This document shows, piece by piece, positions 7,670-9,572 of a stretch of DNA of 9,572 bases (positions are counted from its first letter, which is position 1; each line of letters begins with the position of its first letter). The DNA lies in NCBI GenBank assembly GCA_025351615.1, contig JANXVP010000179.1, positions 1-9,572 of the forward strand, given 5' to 3'. Below the pieces are notes generated by a model. It ran no database searches. It worked only from the letters and a program-made list of their open reading frames with translations, and was not told the origin of the DNA. A program made the position numbers and the translations under genes. Source of the DNA: Ramlibacter sp. Lineage in GTDB: Bacteria; Pseudomonadota; Gammaproteobacteria; Burkholderiales; Burkholderiaceae_C.

Positions 7670-9572
7670 TCAGACTGCCAGTTTGAGCAATTCCGCGCCC
7701 TCGGCAACCTGGTCGCCCGGCGCATAAAGCACCTCGGCCACCATGCCATCGGCCGGCGCTGCGATCGTGTGTTCCATTTTCATCGCTTCCATCACCGCCA
7801 GCGCCTGGCCCTTGCTGACCTTGTCGCCAGCCCTGACCGAGAACGAAACGATTTTTCCAGGCATCGGCGCCGTCAGCCGGCCCAGGTCGACGACGCCCTC
7901 TCCAGCATGGGCGAGCAAGTCGGTCGCCAGAATCTGCGTCGCGCCCCGCGCCATGAACACGTGGTCCAGCTCGCCGCTGCTGTACACGCGCACCATCTGC
8001 CGCTGGCCTGCATAACGCACGTCGATACTCTCGCCGGCGCGGACGAATTCCAGGGGCGCGGCTGCGGCTGCGCCAATCGAAAGCGCGAGCGCACCGTCGT
8101 GCCCGTAAGCCAGCTCCGCGTCCTGCGTCTGGCCGTGGAATTCAAACTGGAAGCGCCGCGTCGCGATGCCGTGCGAGCGCCAGCCGTCGCGCCGGCTGAA
8201 CGGGTCGCTTCCCTGCAGCGCCTGCTCGTCCAGCAAGGTCTGCGCAACCGCGGCCGCAGCCGCCTGCGGCAGCCCGACCGGCTCCTGGTTGAACAGCAAG
8301 GCGCGTTCGCGCTCGATCAGCGCGGTGTCCAGATCGGCATGCGAAAACGACGGGCTGCGGACCACTTGCCGCAGGAACTGGACATTGGTGGAGAGACCGA
8401 CGATGTGGGTCTGCGCCAATGCTTCATCGAGCCTGGCCAGCGCCTGCTCGCGCGTGTCGGCATGGACGATCAGCTTGGCGATCATCGAGTCGTAGAACGG
8501 TGAGATCGCGTCGCCCTCGCGCACCCCGTCGTCGATCCGCACCGCGCTTGTTTCGAATGCCGAAGCCGCAGGCTTGCGGTACACCCGCAGCGTGCCGGTG
8601 GCCGGCAGGAAATTGTTGTTCGGGTTTTCCGCGCAGATGCGGGCCTCGATGGCGTGGCCTGTGATTTTGAGCTGCTCCTGCAGCAGCGGCAGCGGCTCGC
8701 CGGATGCAACGCGCAGCTGCCACTCCACCAGGTCCAGGCCGGTGATTGCTTCGGTAACGGGATGCTCGACCTGCAGCCTCGTGTTCATCTCCATGAAAAA
8801 GAAACTCATCGCCCCGTCCCTGCGCTGCTCGACGATGAATTCCACCGTTCCGGCGCCGACATAGTTGACCGCCCGGGCTGCCGCAACCGCCGCTTCTCCC
8901 ATCTGCTTTCGCATGGAGGGCATCAAGCCGGGTGCAGGAGCTTCTTCCAGCACCTTCTGGTGCCGGCGCTGCACCGAGCAATCGCGCTCGAACAGCCAGA
9001 CGCAGTTGCCCTGGCTGTCGCCGAACACCTGGATCTCGATATGCCGCGGCCGCTGCACATATTTTTCGACCAGCACGGCGTCGTTGCCGAAACTGTTGAC
9101 CGCCTCGCGCTTGCACGACGCCAGCGCGGCATCGAAGTCCGCGGCCTGTTCCACCACCCGCATCCCCTTGCCGCCGCCGCCCGCGCTGGCCTTGATCAGC
9201 ACCGGGTAGCCGATCCGGTCCGCCTCACTTTTCAGCAGCGCCGTGTCCTGGCTGGCGCCGTGATAGCCGGGCACCAGCGGCACGCCGGCTTGTTCCATCA
9301 GCCGCTTGGATTCCGCCTTGAGCCCCATTGCCTTGATTGCCGAAGGCGTGGGGCCGATGAAGACCAGCCCCGCATCGGCGCAGGCCTGCGCAAATTCCTC
9401 GTTTTCGCTCAGGAAGCCATAGCCCGGATGAACCGCCTGGGCGCCCGTCGACCTGGCCGCCTCGATGATCCGCTCCCAGCGCAGGTAGCTGTCCCTGGGC
9501 GCGCTGCCGCCGATGTGCACCGCCTCGTCGCAGGCGTGGACATGCTTGGCGCCGGCGTCCGCATCGGAGTAC
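7670..9572 (-). CDS. mccA: Biotin-containing alpha subunit of acyl-CoA carboxylase, probably 3-methylcrotonyl-CoA carboxylase; N-terminus cut by window edge
   Basis: The frame is open to the right edge; the first visible residues are YSDADAGAKHVHACDEAVHI, so roughly 30-35 residues, including the usual IANRGEIA motif, lie outside. The domain order is biotin carboxylase, linking domain, biotin carrier. Visible biotin carboxylase motifs are HPGYGFLSEN, the ATP-grasp glycine loop KASAGGGGKGMRVV, EKYVQRPRHIEIQVFGD, and FMEMNTRLQVEHPVTE with the metal-binding acidic residues, then GHAIEARICAENP. The carrier domain is at the C-terminus with the biotinylation site VMEAMKMEH; the Lys codon is at 7778-7780. 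The alpha subunit carboxylates biotin with ATP and bicarbonate; a separate beta subunit, not in this window, would transfer the carboxyl group to the acyl-CoA. The overall length and the segment DPFSRRDGWRSHG favour the leucine-pathway enzyme (MccA/LiuD), but a propionyl-, geranyl- or acetyl-CoA carboxylase subunit is possible. It appears to head the operon that continues into ghrA. Confidence 0.9.
   Translation of the reverse strand, partial: YSDADAGAKHVHACDEAVHIGGSAPRDSYLRWERIIEAARSTGAQAVHPGYGFLSENEEFAQACADAGLVFIGPTPSAIKAMGLKAESKRLMEQAGVPLVPGYHGASQDTALLKSEADRIGYPVLIKASAGGGGKGMRVVEQAADFDAALASCKREAVNSFGNDAVLVEKYVQRPRHIEIQVFGDSQGNCVWLFERDCSVQRRHQKVLEEAPAPGLMPSMRKQMGEAAVAAARAVNYVGAGTVEFIVEQRRDGAMSFFFMEMNTRLQVEHPVTEAITGLDLVEWQLRVASGEPLPLLQEQLKITGHAIEARICAENPNNNFLPATGTLRVYRKPAASAFETSAVRIDDGVREGDAISPFYDSMIAKLIVHADTREQALARLDEALAQTHIVGLSTNVQFLRQVVRSPSFSHADLDTALIERERALLFNQEPVGLPQAAAAAVAQTLLDEQALQGSDPFSRRDGWRSHGIATRRFQFEFHGQTQDAELAYGHDGALALSIGAAAAAPLEFVRAGESIDVRYAGQRQMVRVYSSGELDHVFMARGATQILATDLLAHAGEGVVDLGRLTAPMPGKIVSFSVRAGDKVSKGQALAVMEAMKMEHTIAAPADGMVAEVLYAPGDQVAEGAELLKLAV

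Noticed and set aside
7633..7749. Upstream extension of the ghrA frame to an ATG at 7749
   Set aside because: It would overlap the end of the carboxylase gene and add residues with no family similarity before the MRIAFCC start.

Overview
The window is GC-rich, densely packed DNA from a proteobacterium. All five supported genes lie on the minus strand and read from the right edge to the left edge. The gene families (leucine-degradation carboxylase, GhrA-type reductase, DUF1289 protein, HCCA-isomerase-like protein, double-length UvrA) and a TTGGGGTC/GACCCCAA palindrome suggest a betaproteobacterium of the order Burkholderiales, possibly near Oxalobacteraceae. That placement rests on remembered family distributions, not on a search.

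Right to left, the layout is as follows. (1) 9572-7670: biotin-containing alpha subunit of an acyl-CoA carboxylase, best fit 3-methylcrotonyl-CoA carboxylase, missing only its extreme N-terminus at the window edge. (2) 7632-6712: glyoxylate/hydroxypyruvate reductase A. (3) 6707-6459: a small four-cysteine DUF1289 protein. (4) 6462-5815: a DsbA-fold 2-hydroxychromene-2-carboxylate isomerase-like protein, overlapping the DUF1289 gene by ATGA. (5) 5724-1: a very large UvrA-family protein made of two complete UvrA modules in tandem (1908 codons visible, stop codon outside the window). The gaps are 37, 4, -4 and 90 bp, so genes 1-4 look like one operon. The 90-bp gap before uvrA holds a GC-rich hairpin and a -10-like hexamer. 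No stretch over 300 bases lacks a gene.

Functionally, the right third is small-molecule metabolism: a branched-chain acyl-CoA carboxylase followed by an oxoacid reductase and a glutathione-transferase-like isomerase. The left 60 percent is one DNA-damage-recognition ATPase with four ATP-binding domains. The most notable observation is at the seam between its two UvrA modules, where a REP-like palindrome sits in frame and is translated as part of the linker. A second short repeat (three 7-bp units) is translated inside another loop of the same protein. The first module is also more diverged than the second in its UvrB-docking and zinc-finger regions. No CRISPR array, RNA gene, transposase or prophage gene was seen.
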